The notes under the pieces: generated by a model
Told to the model about the DNA's origin: nothing
Databases searched by the model: none
What the model saw: only the letters and a program-made list of their open reading frames with translations
Assembly: GCA_029851415.1 (NCBI GenBank)
Contig: CM056742.1
Location: forward strand, 75,940,748 to 76,004,747
DNA: 64,000 nucleotides
DNA from: Eretmocerus hayati
Lineage: Eukaryota > Arthropoda > Insecta > Hymenoptera > Aphelinidae
Direction: 5' to 3'
Position numbers and translations under genes: made by a program
Part shown: piece by piece, positions 46,112 through 58,312 of the stretch
Layout of the letters: every line of letters begins with the position of its first letter
How positions within the stretch are numbered: the first letter of the stretch is position 1

Positions 46112-46600
46112 GCTGGAGGGACGTACGAGGGCTCAAATTAAAGCTTGAATTTTGGGCCACCACAAGCAGTTATAAAGAAATCGAAGTAATTACGTTGAAG
46201 TACCAAAAAACTGCTCGCAGTGTCCCCGTGTATAAGCATACGGGCGGGTGGTCGGCGGAGAGGGGACAGTCGAGGGAGAAGAGGAGAAGCCCCGCGCAGA
46301 CGCATCATCGTTCAAAAAACTTGTCTGCTGCGCTGATGTGCAGCATCTGATCTGATCGTCGTCGTCGTTTATCACGCTGTGTTTACACCGGTGCCGAGGT
46401 CGACGAGCACCCTGGGCACTGGCCCTGGACTCTCGGTGCTCTTTGAATGAATGCGTGTGTTACAGGGAGAAGCTGCGTGTCATCCTGGATGACGTCGCCA
46501 ACATGTGCTGTGTGCCTGTGCACCACGACGCCCGGGGCTCCACGCCTGACCTGGTGCACCGGTGGTGGTCTTCTTGCCCAGTCCTCTATCAAGCTACGTC
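46112..46600 (+). pseudogene. Exon-like GC-rich segment in left inverted end
   Basis: The plus strand has TGTGTTACAG, a good splice acceptor, followed from 46,467 by an open stretch encoding EKLRVILDDVANMCCVPV and then HHDARGSTPDLVHRWWSSC. The GC content and codon use differ from the surrounding AT-rich DNA. The same stretch occurs inverted at 56,553-56,720 with only minor changes, as expected of captured sequence carried by a transposon. I do not recognise the protein, so host-gene capture is an inference. Confidence 0.5.
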
Positions 46601-47126
46601 TTTTCATGCACCTTACGCTCCAAGCCAATATTTGATGTATGTAGATTGAGCAAATAAGATTCTTTTCAAAGGCCTGGGAGCTTCAGAGTCACATTCCTAT
46701 CTTTTCGATATCGGGAAATTGTCATCCAAGTTCCTTGTGTTAGAGCTCTGTTGCATGCCCTTCCAAACAAGGAGGCAGGAATTCCATCACTTGAACCTGC
46801 CATCTTTTCATGCATCAATAGCATTTCAATGGAAAGAATAACCCACCGCTTGATCGTTCAATCAGTTTGAAGTGTTAGTGATGCAAAACTTGAGTGACTT
46901 AATATTTTCAGAAGCGCTTTGACTCCTTCAATCTCCAAGATGAAGATCTGTTTGGAATTTTGTCAAAGCTTGAAAATGAGAACTTGTCATTGTTAGATAG
47001 AGATAAGATCATCTTGTCAAATTTGGATGTTCTGATATTAGTTAGTTCAATTCTACAGTAAACGCTGTATCAATTCACTCACAGTTCCCATTCGAGTGTC
47101 TCATCTGTTTGGAATTTTGTCAAAGC
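46601..47126. other. Interior sequence left of Copia, with 157-bp tandem repeat
   Basis: TTTGGAATTTTGTCAAAGC begins at 46,951 and again at 47,108, a 157-base period. Copia inserted 19 bases into the second unit, whose remainder is at 55,601-55,745. No gene seen. The short open frame upstream is a continuation of the exon-like segment. Confidence 0.7.
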
Positions 47127-47329
47127 TGTTAGAATATACGCATATATATATATATACATATATATATACATGTTCTGTGTTACTTAGCAACGGTGTGCAT
47201 CTATCTAAACAAGTCTTGACGACGCTTATTACTTTTGGACTTCACTTGAATACGAGAGTTTGTACGAGAAGGACGAATAAAGAAGTTTGTTAATTTTATT
47301 CGCTCGTGTTTTAAATAAAATCCCAACAG
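47127..47329 (+). repeat. Copia 5' LTR
   Basis: TGTTAGAATATACGC...AAATCCCAACA. A (TA)n-rich stretch follows the start, and AATAAA occurs twice near the end. The polymorphic TA tract accounts for the 3-bp length difference from the 3' LTR. Confidence 0.93.
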
Positions 47330-47345
47330 GTTATGGGCCCAGCAC
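47330..47345 (+). other. Copia primer-binding site
   Basis: GGTTATGGGCCCAGCA starts directly after the LTR. The first 14 bases are complementary to the anticodon stem-loop of initiator tRNA-Met, the half-tRNA primer known for Drosophila copia. Confidence 0.85.
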
Positions 47346-47750
47346 GCTTCCACTGCGCGTAAAGTAAAGTAATCGCGAGTGTACGAAAAAGAAGACTTGA
47401 AATAAAAAGGCGCGGCAGCGCCTATTGCTGTGCTGTTGCTGCTTTTTGGTGTTTGCGTGGTTGCCTCGCATCGAGCGCCGCGTCGCTGTGTCAACGGAGC
47501 TGCGTGCTGCAAGAAAAAGCAGTCTCCAGCTGTCTCCAGAAAACCGAGCATCATCGAGCCCCATAAAACATCGCGATTTTCGGGCCAGGGTTGCTGCAAA
47601 AGAAGTGCTGTTGAAGGTGAAATTCAACTGGAGGATCGCTGGTGTGGTTGTGCTGCCGTGACACCGCTGTTGGAGCTGGTACGATTTGCGGGGAGTTTGT
47701 GAGCGGCAGAAGGGACGAATTGTTTTCGTGACAAGACGAGTTTTGACAAC

Positions 47751-50700
47751 ATGGACGGTGGCGCGACAAAGGAGTATCATGATTTGGATATTGAACGTAA
47801 GTTTGAATATGATACATGTGACTCATAAAGCGGTGTGATCATTATACGAGTAACTGGATGTGCCAGTATAGAGTCATATTTTCGAGCTGTTTCGCGTCAT
47901 AATTTTGGTAGTGCGGGGATGTGCTGTATAGAGTGCATATGTGTAGGTGTGCAACGAAGTGATTAAACGATGCGATGTTAGATGATGTGCTAAAATGACG
48001 TATTGAAACAATATATTCGGATCAAATATGTTGATCAGATACGATTTTTCGAACTAACCTTAAAATTTGTATGCTTGTTTGTTTACATGAAATAAACAAG
48101 CTCGAACAAACGTGAATCGAAACAAACGAGTGCGAGTACACATAACCTATACACAGTATGTGTTTACATTGACATTTATAATTCTAACCTCTTTGATTGA
48201 AACAGTCTCGACATAATGAGAATTTGTTTGGTTTAAAATCAACAAATTTTGATGCGAACGATTCGACATATATAATTTTAACCTCAAATAATGAGCTAAT
48301 AATTACATTTCAGGAAATTTGATATATGTATACATATATTTCGTGCGATATAAACAAATAACTTGAAAATACGATGTGATGATTTGACTAGAAATTTAGT
48401 TGTATTCTTTTAGCTGACGAGGAAGAAGCAATGACGCGCTTCGGATAGTTCTTCACCAATTGCTATAATTTCCAAGATAAATATCAAGGGAAAACAATTG
48501 GTGTTCAACTTATGAATGAAAATGATATTGTTTTTGGAACTCCTGATGGTTTGATTTATATGGCAGGTGAGTGCTCAAAATATCACGAAAAATTGAATAG
48601 AGAACGATGAGAATTTACGAAAATGACTAGAACAAATTGACGATTGGACGAGTTGAAAAACAATTTAACGATTTGACGAGTAGATGATTGGACGGTTTGC
48701 TTATCTAACGAAAATAATTATATAGTACATTTAATGTGATATAGCTGATACAATAAGAATGATTCGACGAGTTGATAATCTGATAAGTGAACGATTAGAC
48801 GAATTGACAAAAATCAAAATTGTTGATGTGGAATGACGGACTCGGTAAAATATCACAGTACATTAACAACCATCGATCCTGGGTCTCTTGTTGGCCAAAT
48901 AAAGCTGTGCTTTTTGGGTCTTCTCGAGACTAGGGTAATAAATTGTTCATTTTGTGTTCAAATGGATAAATTCTTACTCGTTTCAATTGAATTATACTTG
49001 TGTTCGGTAAATTGAATTAGAAGCATAATCCTTGAGCATGAAATTTTACTTCATTACAGCTAAACTCATCTATCCATTTTTGAAAGACTGGTCCATTGTC
49101 GTGAATAAATTAAAACGGATGAAGAATAATGGAGATGAATGTCATATATTGCTCGAGGATGAGAACCAGGAATCCGATGACAGTTCTGATACATCATCAT
49201 CTGACAATGATGATAAGGTGAAACCAAAAATAACAGAAGCATTGGTTCATAATGAACAAGAGAGTCCAGCTGCCATCGAAATCAAATCTAATAATGATTT
49301 AGAAGTCTCGAAACAGAAATATGACGATGACAAGGAAGTGGATGAAGATGTTATACAGATAAAAATTGATGAAGATATTGAAGAGAGTGAACAGGAGTTA
49401 ACTGAATTAGAACAAAGGAACAATTATGAGAGTAACAATGTGAACGATGTGAACGATGTGCAACATAACTCTTCTCCAAAACAACCACCTCAAGCTGGTA
49501 AAGTAAAATCTAAAATTGTTAAGATTGAAAGAACGAATTTTGATTTGAGAAAACTCATAAATAAAAATAGAATTGTTCACAGTCCAAATGCACAACAAGT
49601 ATCGAAATTGAAATGTATTGCTAAAAATGATTGTAATAGTTTTGGAAATGATGTTTTGACTAGAAAAAATGTGACTAGAATTAATTCATCTGAATCTTTT
49701 GTCTCAGGTGAACAAGAGCATAAAATGGGATACGAAAAGAAAACTCAACAACTTAACAAATTAATTAACGATATGGAAGGACTATTAGGTCAATTCAAAG
49801 AAAGGATTGAAAAACAGAAAGAAAATGCTCAAACTGATCAACGATGTGATGATTTACGATATGAAGATAGTCAACAAAGGAATTCAACGATGAGAATAAA
49901 TAACATGGTAAATATAAAATCAAAAGATACTACTATAAATACTACAAATGAAAATTTGAAATCCAACGTTTCATTCAAAAAGGAATCTGGTTTGAATCAA
50001 GATTCTATAGCTGAAATTGTCAAAAACGAGATGTTGAAAATTCTTTCGAATGATCAAAAACAAACGAGTGGTTTAACAGCAAAAACTCTAGCCAACAATT
50101 TACCAGATATTATTAAGCTTGAACTGGTAAATAAAGAATCAGGCGCAAATCGAAAATACAGATTAACAACGTCAACGAAATTTGAGTATTTTTATGACCA
50201 TTTCACTTCAGAATTAAGAGCACAAGATTTATTATATGTTATAGATCGAAATGTAAAGCCAAATAGCAACATTGATGAAAACATGAGAGAAAAACATAGA
50301 CACAAAGTGAGAGACATTTTGATCAATCGACTAGATTACAATTATCACAGCAAAATTTTGAAAATAGAAAATCCAATCGAGATTTTGAAGAAAATAAGAG
50401 AATTTAAAATGAGTGAATCGAATGTGACTAGTACTTCAATTAGAAAACAATTGTATAATATTAAGTATAATCCAACGAAAGAAACAGCTGCTCAATTCTG
50501 GGACAAATTTGAAGATTTGGTACGAAATTATGAAAATCTAACGGGTGTAAATCCTTTAACTGAAGATAAAAAGCGAGATGCATTTTATAATGCAATAGTA
50601 ACATCTGTCCCTCAAGTGCAGCCTGTTGATTTCATGTGGAGGAAACAAAATGCTAAAGAAAACGACGAGGAAAAAGGAGTAACTGTTGAAAAGGGAATGA

Positions 50701-52295
50701 CTTATGAACAACTCAAATCTTTTATTGTTGAGGCTGAAGCAAATAGGAATCAAGGACCACCAGTTGAACAACCACGAGCTGCAATGCAAATAACGAGGAG
50801 AGATCCAGAAGATCGATGTTATAAATGCCACGATTATGGACACCAAAGCTACGATTGTCCATACAAGGGCAAAGGTGTGAAAAAATGCTACGAGTGTAAT
50901 CAGTTTGGTACACATATCGGTAGAGATTGTCCTCAACGAATTGCTCGTCAACAAGAAGGTTCCAATTTCAACAACAACAATAACAACTACAACAACAACT
51001 ATAGGTATGTAAACAATAGAAATAGAGGACGAGGTGGTGGAAATTACCATAGTAGAGGTGGCGGCTTGAAACGAAAGTACAATTTTGAAAATAAGAATAA
51101 CGGCGCGAAACGAGGAAAATTTTCAAACAATAGTTATAGAGGAAGAGGTTCTTCAAATTATCGGGGAAAATTTCAAAGAAAACAAAATGATAAACAAGAT
51201 CAAACGCCCAATGCAAAGTTAACTGGAGTTGAAGACAAGAAAGGTGAGATAAAATCATTTCGATCTTTACATAATTCATCTGAAACAGCAATTTGTAACG
51301 ATGCGGCTAAATCAAAGGGAAACGATAAGATTAACAAGCTAGTAGAATTTTTAGCTGACTCTGGAGCGACAGAACATGTAACGAAATCAAAATTAATTTT
51401 TAAACAATTCAATGAAGGAGAATGTGGAATCATACGATGTGCAAACGAAGAATCATCTGCTGACTTGAAAACGAATGGAATGGGCATCATAGAAATAGTA
51501 ACGAATAATGGTCAGAAATTTGAAATAGATAAAGTGATTTGTGCACAGGATTTGTCGGAAAATTTACTGTCTCTTCGTAAATTTGCTGAAATGGGCTTTG
51601 CGATTTATCTTGATAGTGAAAAAATCGATATTCTTGATCCAACTTCTAACGAATTGTTCTTATCAGGAATTTATAAACAACCATACTGGGTAATAGAGTT
51701 CGAATTGAATAACAGAATACTTGACCGAAGTAACGATTCAAATCTTTATAGAACAAAAGCTGATATACAAGTTAATTTGACAACAAATGAACAGAACGAA
51801 AAGAAAGAATTTAGATATATAACTCATAGTGTGACATCACGAAATTTGAATAATAACAACGAGGAAAGTCAGAATATCAATAACGAAGTAAAACGAATTG
51901 AAACAACAATAAACTCTGATGATACAACTTCAACTAAAGAAATTAGTAACGATAAAGAAATAGAAAAATTTCAGTCTGAGAAAGAAGAAGATGATGATGA
52001 CTTGAATCGATTATCTGTTGATATAACAAAACCTGATACAACAAATGAACAAACGAATGAAAGAAAATTTATCCACGAACATTCAATTTTTGATACAACG
52101 ATATGTGATCGAGAAATTCGTGATTTAGATGAACTACCTGTGGTAGAATTGTCAGATATTGAATCTCCTTTTAGCCAAAAGTATAACAAATTTCTAAAGA
52201 ACAATAATGCAATGCTATGGCATGTACGAATGGGTCATGTTTCAGTCGTATATTTAAAAGAATTACAAACAAATTTCCAAACAATAAAAATTTAA
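47751..52295 (+). pseudogene. Copia gag, protease and start of integrase, with two leader introns
   Basis: The long frame 49,032-52,295 has two CCHC zinc knuckles (CYKCHDYGHQSYDC near residue 595, CYECNQFGTHIGRDC near 618), an aspartic protease LADSGATEHV near 775, and the integrase zinc-binding MLWHVRMGHVS at the end. Upstream, 47,751-47,796 (ATG) ends at a GTAAGT donor, 48,414-48,566 lies between TTTTAG and GTGAGT, and an acceptor CATTACAG ends at 49,059. These three exons join in the gag frame, so the true gag N-terminus is probably spliced. Exon 2 has TAG at 48,446-48,448. The frame is lost by a one-base change near 52,270. Confidence 0.82.
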
Positions 52296-55222
52296 AGAAG
52301 GCAACTTTTGATAATTCAATACTAGACTGTGAAATTTGTATGATTGCTAAAATGAATAGATTACCTCTTTCTACAACTAGAGCACGGGCTACAAAGCCAT
52401 TACAAATCATTCATTCAGATACAATGGGCTTACTCAACCCAGCTTCATATCCTAAAGGCTATAAATATATCTCTGTTTTCATTGATGATTATTCAAGGCT
52501 AGCAATGGCACACTGTATGAAAGCAAAGAGTGATACAGGTTACTGTTTAGAAGCATTTGTCAGAAGTGCTAGAAATCTCCTAGGTTACGATGCGAAAGTT
52601 CGCTATCTTGAAGTAGATCAAGGAGGTGAATATACAGGTGGCTATACAATTGAAGTTCTGAATAAATTAGGAGCTGAACTTCAGCTAGCATGTCCTGATA
52701 CTCCTCAACATAGTGGAGTTACAGAACGTATTAATCAAACAATTCAAAAGAAAGTAAGAGCTTACATTTACGATTCTGGTATTCCTGAAAATATGTGGGA
52801 CATTGCAGTTTCGGCTGTAATGTATGTCTATAACAGGACACCACATAAGTCAAATAATATGATTATTCCTATTCAGAAATTTGCACCTAATTTCAGTTTT
52901 GATTTAAATCAAGTTAAACGATTTGGTTGTGCAGCATATATTGAATTTCAAAGAAAGACAGGACCAAAATTCAGGTATGAAGGACGTAGAGTATTTTTAG
53001 TCGGATACACCCGAACAGGCTCCATTTTGTTGAAACCTGAAGAAGGAAAATTTTATGAAAGTAGAGATGTGAGATTTAACGAAAAGATAATTTATGGTGA
53101 TATCTACAGAAAAGAAGATATTAAAAATTAGCTAGTAGAAAACATTGAAATCAATAAACAAAAATGGTTTTTGGAATTTGAAAGAGATGAATTGTCAAAA
53201 ACGGAGGGAGAAAAAAAAAAGAAAAATCTTGAAGATTTGTCAGAAACGGAGGGAGAAATAGAAAACGAACAAACTGAAAACCCGCCAAAAGAGGAAGAAA
53301 AGAAACGAAATGAAAGTCAATCGAAACTTGTTAAGGAAACAGAAATAGAACGAAGTGAAGAAATACCCAAAACAAAAAAAGAAAAGAAACGAAAACGAGG
53401 TAGACCTAGAAAAATCATTAATTGCAATCTGAACGGAAAGAAAATTGATGAAAAGCTTAAAAATGACCCAAACTCATCACAAATAGTCAATGAATTTGGA
53501 ATAACAATGAAAGCTTTATTGGTATTTAGTAACAACGATGAGAATCAATTTGTTCAATCCCGTTTACAAAACGAACTGTATCATGCTCTTATAGCACAAA
53601 TAAATAATGATCCTATTTCCTATAAAGATGCCATGAAAACAAAAGAAGCAAAATTATGGCAGAATGCAGTCGATGTGGAACTTAGAGCAATGGAAAAGAA
53701 TAAAGTGTGGGAATATGTAAACAGACCGAAAATTTTGCCAAATGGAAAAAGGCCAAATTTATTAGATTCAAAGTGGGTAATGAAGAAAAAGACAGAACCA
53801 GATGGTGGTATAAGGTATAATGCACGATTGGTTATATGAGGTTTCTTAGATACAAACAATTACGATTTGAAAGATGTGTACGCCCCTGTATCACGATTAG
53901 CTTTAGTGAGAGCCGTGATTGCGATTATAAACAAACTTGACTTAGAAGTATGCCAACTTGATGTCAAAACGGCATTTTTAAATGGAACAATAGAAGATGA
54001 AATTTATATGGAGATACCGGAAGGTACAAATGTTTCAGAAGAAATAAAAAGAACTAGATTATGTAAATTATTAAAAGCACTTTATGGATTGAAAATTAGC
54101 CCGAAAAGATGGAATAAACGTTTCACTGAAGTAGCAATCAAAATAGGTTTAGTAAATGATGACATTGAGCCGTGCTTATTTTATTGGATAGAAGGAGATC
54201 AAATTCTGATTTTATTATTATATGTTGATGATATGTTAATTGCTAGTAACAATGAGAAAAAGTTGAACGAAGTGAAAGTTAAGTTACAGAAAGAATTTGA
54301 AATGACTGACCTCGGCATTCCAAGAGAGTTTCTTGGAATGACGATAATCAGAGATAAAACTAATAAGAAAATTACTCTGATACAGAAAAATTATATAGAA
54401 AAATTATTGAACAGATTCAAAGAAAATGATGTATATCCTAAGAGAACACCAATGGTAACAAATCAAGTAGCAAATAGAGAACGACGTGAACGAGAAGAAT
54501 CAAACGATAAAGAGAGTCTATTAGAAACTGAAAATATTAAAAATCTACCTTACAGAGAAGTTTGTGGATCGCTTTTGTATTTAGCAAACGCAATACGCCC
54601 AGATATTCTATATGCAGTAAATGTTTTGTGTAGACATCAAATCAATCCGACAATTCACGAATGGAAAATGGTCAGACAATTACTTGGATATCTTATGAAA
54701 ACAAAAGGCTTGGGCTTAACTTATTATAGTAGACAAAATGATTTGCAAGCCTTTTCTGATGCAAGTTTTGCAGACTGTAAAGGTTCATTAACGACTTGTG
54801 GATATGTAATCAGACTTTTTGGAGATTCAATAGCTTGGAGAACTCACAAACAATCCTATGTTGCATTGTCAACTTGTCAAGCTGAGTACGTTGCAATGTC
54901 TGAAGCTTGTCAAGAGGCAATTTCTATTGATCAATCTTTGAAATTATTATTTAAGAAATCTTTTAGCCCAATGACTTCATGGTGTGACAATAAAGCAGCT
55001 GAAACGAATGCCAAAACGAGTGGAGGAAATAAACTACGACATATGACAGAAGTGCGCGAACATCACGTAAGAGAATGTGTGAAACGAGATTTAATACAAG
55101 TAAAATGGATTCGCTCTAGAAATCAGATGGCTGATATTTCTACGAAACCCTTATCTTTCCTTTTGCATGAACGATGTGTAGAAAAGTTGATGAATGCAAA
55201 TTGGAATCATAAAACGACGTGA
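52271..55222 (+). pseudogene. Copia integrase, reverse transcriptase and RNase H
   Basis: Integrase: CEICMIAK zinc residues, core acidic residues in IIHSDTMG, EVDQGGEY and VTERINQT. TAG at 53,129-53,131 interrupts the frame, followed by a lysine/glutamate-rich linker (53,171-53,420), then the RT start (LWQNAVDVELRAM). TGA at 53,837-53,839 interrupts again just before RGF/L-type RT sequence. The palm has YVDDM at about 54,222-54,236. RNase H shows AFSDASFADCKGS and ends with ADISTKPL. Stop at 55,220-55,222. All parts lie in one frame apart from the two nonsense codons. Confidence 0.92.
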
Positions 55223-55400
55223 TATTGGAATAATCATTTACTTTTTCTGTTTCAGATCAAAAACCTATACAACAAACAACGATATTGACAAATATGAATC
55301 ACAAATTATATGAACATAAGATTACTAGTTAAAGACAAAAATGATTGTATTTTTGTATTGATGTGTTCTAAGTTGATATGTATATATATGCGGGAGGGAG

Positions 55401-55600
55401 TGTTAGAATATACGCATATATATACATATATATATATATACATGTTCTGTGTTACTTAGCAACGGTGTGCATCTATCTAAACAAGTCTTGACGACGCTTA
55501 TTACTTTTGGACTTCACTTGAATACGAGAGTTTGTACGAGAAGGACGAATAAAGAAGTTTGTTAATTTTATTCGCTCGTGTTTTGAATAAAATCCCAACA
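55401..55600 (+). repeat. Copia 3' LTR
   Basis: Same repeat as 47,127-47,329, with TTTTGAAT in place of TTTTAAAT near the end. Followed by the target duplication AAAGC. Confidence 0.93.
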
Positions 55601-56552
55601 AAAGCTTGAAGATAGAACTTGTCATTGTTAGATAGAGATAAGATCATCTTGTCAAGTTTGGATGTTCTGATATTAGTTAGTTCAATTCTACAGTAAACGC
55701 TATATCAATTCACTCACAGTTCTCATTCGAGTGTCTCATCTATCACTTTGTAAACTGATATCCGAGTCTACACATGACCAACACTTCAAAATCTTTTCAC
55801 CTAGCAGTGATTGCCTAGAAGTCTTGCATGTATACTAACAGTGTTGCAATGAAAAGACCTCAAAGCATCAATAGCCTGCACCAGATAGAAGTCAATGAAT
55901 CTAAGTTGATGTCACTATTCTATCGTTCCCCTCTCAAAGTCAAGGGTAAAGTATTTCTTCACCGATTCCAGAAGAATATTATTTAAACAGTGTGGGTATA
56001 GACAATTCAATTTAGACTTTGCATGATTCAAACATGAGATATGTAATTAGCCATAAATGATTGGCAGTACTTTAAATGATCACTAGCACAATATGTGACT
56101 TCTGATTATGCCTCTATTCTCACTGGAGAGGCTCTGAGTTGACCAAGTTCAGCACGGCATAGAACCGAATAAGCTGCAAGCCCTACGCTTGTATAGTGCT
56201 GAGATTCCACTGATGTGAAACGATTACTGTAGAAATGTCAATCGCATGAAAAAGCATGAGATCAGTTTATACCATACAATGTCTTCCAAGAATAAATGAG
56301 ACAAGAGAACCATGAATCGAAATAGTAAGACTCAATTTCAATTCATTATGATCAACTCAATATACGAAAATTTAACACATTTAGAGTCAAGGGAGAATAC
56401 TTTTTCGGGTCCACATATGAGCAGCAACTTGAAGCAGTGAATCCTAAAACTATTGTGTGAAAATGTCTCGGCCTCAAAGTATTGCTGAAAAAAATGCAGA
56501 TAAGGCACATTCGCAATAACGGTACTTTTGTCTAGTCCGATTCCAACGAGAG
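55601..56552. other. Interior sequence right of Copia
   Basis: Begins with the AAAGC duplication and the rest of the 157-base tandem unit (to about 55,745). The remainder, about 800 bases, is AT-rich and unrecognised. Confidence 0.55.
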
Positions 56553-57247
56553 CGTGAAAAGACGTAGCTTGATAGAGGACTGGGCAAGAAGACCACCACC
56601 GGTGCACCAGGTCGGGCGTGGAGCCCCGGGCGTCGTGGTGCACAGGCACACAGCACATGTTGGCGACGTCGTCCAGGATGACACGCAGCTTCTCCCCGTA
56701 ACACACGCATTCATTCAAAGAGCACCGAGAGTCCAGGGCCAGTGCCCAGGGTGCTCGTCGACCTCGGCACCGGTGTAAACACAGCGTGATAAACGACGAC
56801 GACGATCAGATCAGATGCTGCACATCAGCGCAGCAGACAAGTTTTTTGAACGATGATGCGTCTGCGCGGGGCTTCTCCTCTTCTCCCTCGACTGTCCCCT
56901 CTCCGCCGACCACCCGCCCGTATGCTTATACACGGGGACACTGCGAGCAGTTTTTTGGTACTTCAACGTAATTACTTCGATTTTTTTTATAATTGCTTTT
57001 GGTGGCCCAAAATTCAAGCTTCAATTTGAGCCCGTGTGCGTCCCTCCAGCAGCTAAATTCGCGAAGATCTGGGCACTTCTGTAAGTATACGGAGGGAGGA
57101 GTGGGGGTGGAATTGGGCTACTTTGAGGGCTCGTAATTCAAAAACGCAACCGGGCCAAAATTCGAGACTTGGACAAGCAATTACAGCCAATTCCGGCCTA
57201 CCACAAGCATATTTTGGCCCAATTTGGCGGGCCAGGTTCACAGAGGT
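56553..57247 (-). repeat. Right inverted end with second exon-like copy
   Basis: Uninterrupted counterpart of the left end. On the minus strand the same acceptor-like TTACG/AG edge and the EKLRVILDDVANMCC reading recur. It lacks the CCCTATTG element that interrupts the left copy and so supplies the empty target site (GAATTTAGCTGCTGGAGGG, minus strand, about 57,054-57,036). Confidence 0.72.
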
Positions 57248-57719
57248 GTCTGGCGGTATGTCTAGTCCAGACCAGGGGTGGGGGTAGCCTATAGAGGGGT
57301 GCCGTGTGAAGGGGGACTGGTAGCATGTTGACCTTGCTGTAAAGGCGCTTTGAAGGGTGACTCATATTTGAATTATTGATCGATGATATAGCAGACTTTC
57401 GTCCGCGGTCCTTTCTATATATTTCTTCCGTATTTTTTTGATGTGAAATGGCCGAGAGATGAAAGGCTGCTTATATATTTTAATTGAATGGGGGTGAAAT
57501 AATAACATCAGATTTTCGAAAAAACCTAGAATTTATTTATATAGACTACAGACACACTTTTACATAAATGGTTATATTGGTGAATGATTTAATACGTAAT
57601 CTTACTTCTATGATTATAGTTTTCATAATTATAGGAGAAGAGTTCACTGTGTAATATCCTAACCATAGAGAGTGTAGTAGTATGCTTCAAATTCGGTCGG
57701 TCCTTTACGCTGATGATTC
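57248..57719. other. Gap between inverted-end element and virion-gene cluster
   Basis: GC-rich words (GGGGTGGGGGTAGCC, GGGGTGCCGTGTG) to about 57,330, then AT-rich sequence. No gene seen. The left boundary of the Polinton-like insertion should be here but I could not define its terminal repeat. Confidence 0.45.
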
Positions 57720-58312
57720 TTAGTATAAATTACATAATCTCGATGTGCAAGATTGGATACAATGTGAGCAAGACTCGTGTGGAGTCTTTTTTTCAGATCT
57801 TTTTTCCATGGTTTTCTTGAAGATGGTCATACAGAGTTTGTCATTGTTTCGAACATCTGAGGAAAACAAGGATGAGAAACCGTCAAGAAAATTGTGACGA
57901 AACATATAGTGGAGAAATATAACGCAGTAGTTCCCCCAAACGCTGGACTGGATTGACTGTAGTTGTCGTTGGTTCCATATGAAGAAAGAGGAGTTCTTCT
58001 TGAGACGATCAATATGATGACTGACCGAGGGTGGCTCGCCGTAGCTATCGAAGGAGACGCCGTGTCCATTTTTATCTACCCATATAGCTTGCCAGTGTGA
58101 ACCTGAAATAAGAACAAAAGATGAGTGTTTCTTCATTTATATGAATACAATCAGAGAGAAAGGATATGCGTACCAGGAAGATTATGGTCTTGTACGTTCG
58201 TCACGATGCAAGCTGGTCGGGTCCACAGCCGAGGTATTCGGTCTGCGGGATACACTCCAACGGTTGACGCCTGGACGCATTGGAGTGCTCGTAATATTTG
58301 GATTGAATTCAT
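57720..58312 (-). CDS. Adenain-like cysteine protease with a 71-base intron
   Basis: Adenovirus-type (C5) proteases process capsid precursors during virion maturation. Exon 1 is 58,312-58,174 (ATG at 58,312) and exon 2 is 58,102-57,720. The intron 58,173-58,103 begins GTACGC and ends TTCTTATTTCAG; removing it gives 173 residues in one frame. Candidate catalytic residues are His49 (SHW), Asp65 (FDSYG), Gln98 and Cys106 (WGNYC), in the order His-Asp/Glu-Gln-Cys of adenain and at similar spacing. Length is a little below the usual ~200. The start overlaps the end of the upstream frame on another reading frame. No disabling change is visible. Confidence 0.8.

Larger units (their letters stand above)
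47127..55600 (+). mobile_element. Copia-superfamily LTR retrotransposon, 8.5 kb
   Basis: LTRs of 203 and 200 bp (47,127-47,329 and 55,401-55,600) differ only in a TA tract and one substitution, so insertion is recent. AAAGC flanks both ends, a 5-bp duplication. Next to the 5' LTR, GGTTATGGGCCCAG is the Copia-type primer-binding site, complementary to the anticodon arm of initiator tRNA-Met. GCGGGAGGGAG precedes the 3' LTR. Domain order gag - protease - integrase - RT - RNase H is that of Copia. The 1.7-kb leader with splice signals makes it longer than usual (about 5 kb). A frameshift and three nonsense codons disable it. Confidence 0.93.
43569..57247. mobile_element. Element with ~0.7-kb inverted ends, containing Copia and other insertions
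   Basis: 43,569-43,767 plus 46,112-46,600 mirrors 57,247-56,553. Landmarks are the CTGTGAACCTGGCCCGCCAA start, a segment around GCTTGTGGTAGGCCGGAAT, and the GC-rich exon-like part. Removing the insertion at 43,769-46,110 and Copia (47,127-55,600) leaves about 2.9 kb. Short similar words (GTCCAGAC(C)AGGGG and GGGTAGCCT) occur outside both ends in direct orientation. I found no transposase. It may be one nonautonomous element, or two independent copies in opposite orientation. Confidence 0.6.

Noticed and set aside
49407..51490. Minus-strand frames opposite Copia gag and integrase (up to 164 codons)
   Set aside because: They are shadows of the coding strand, which has clear gag and protease motifs.
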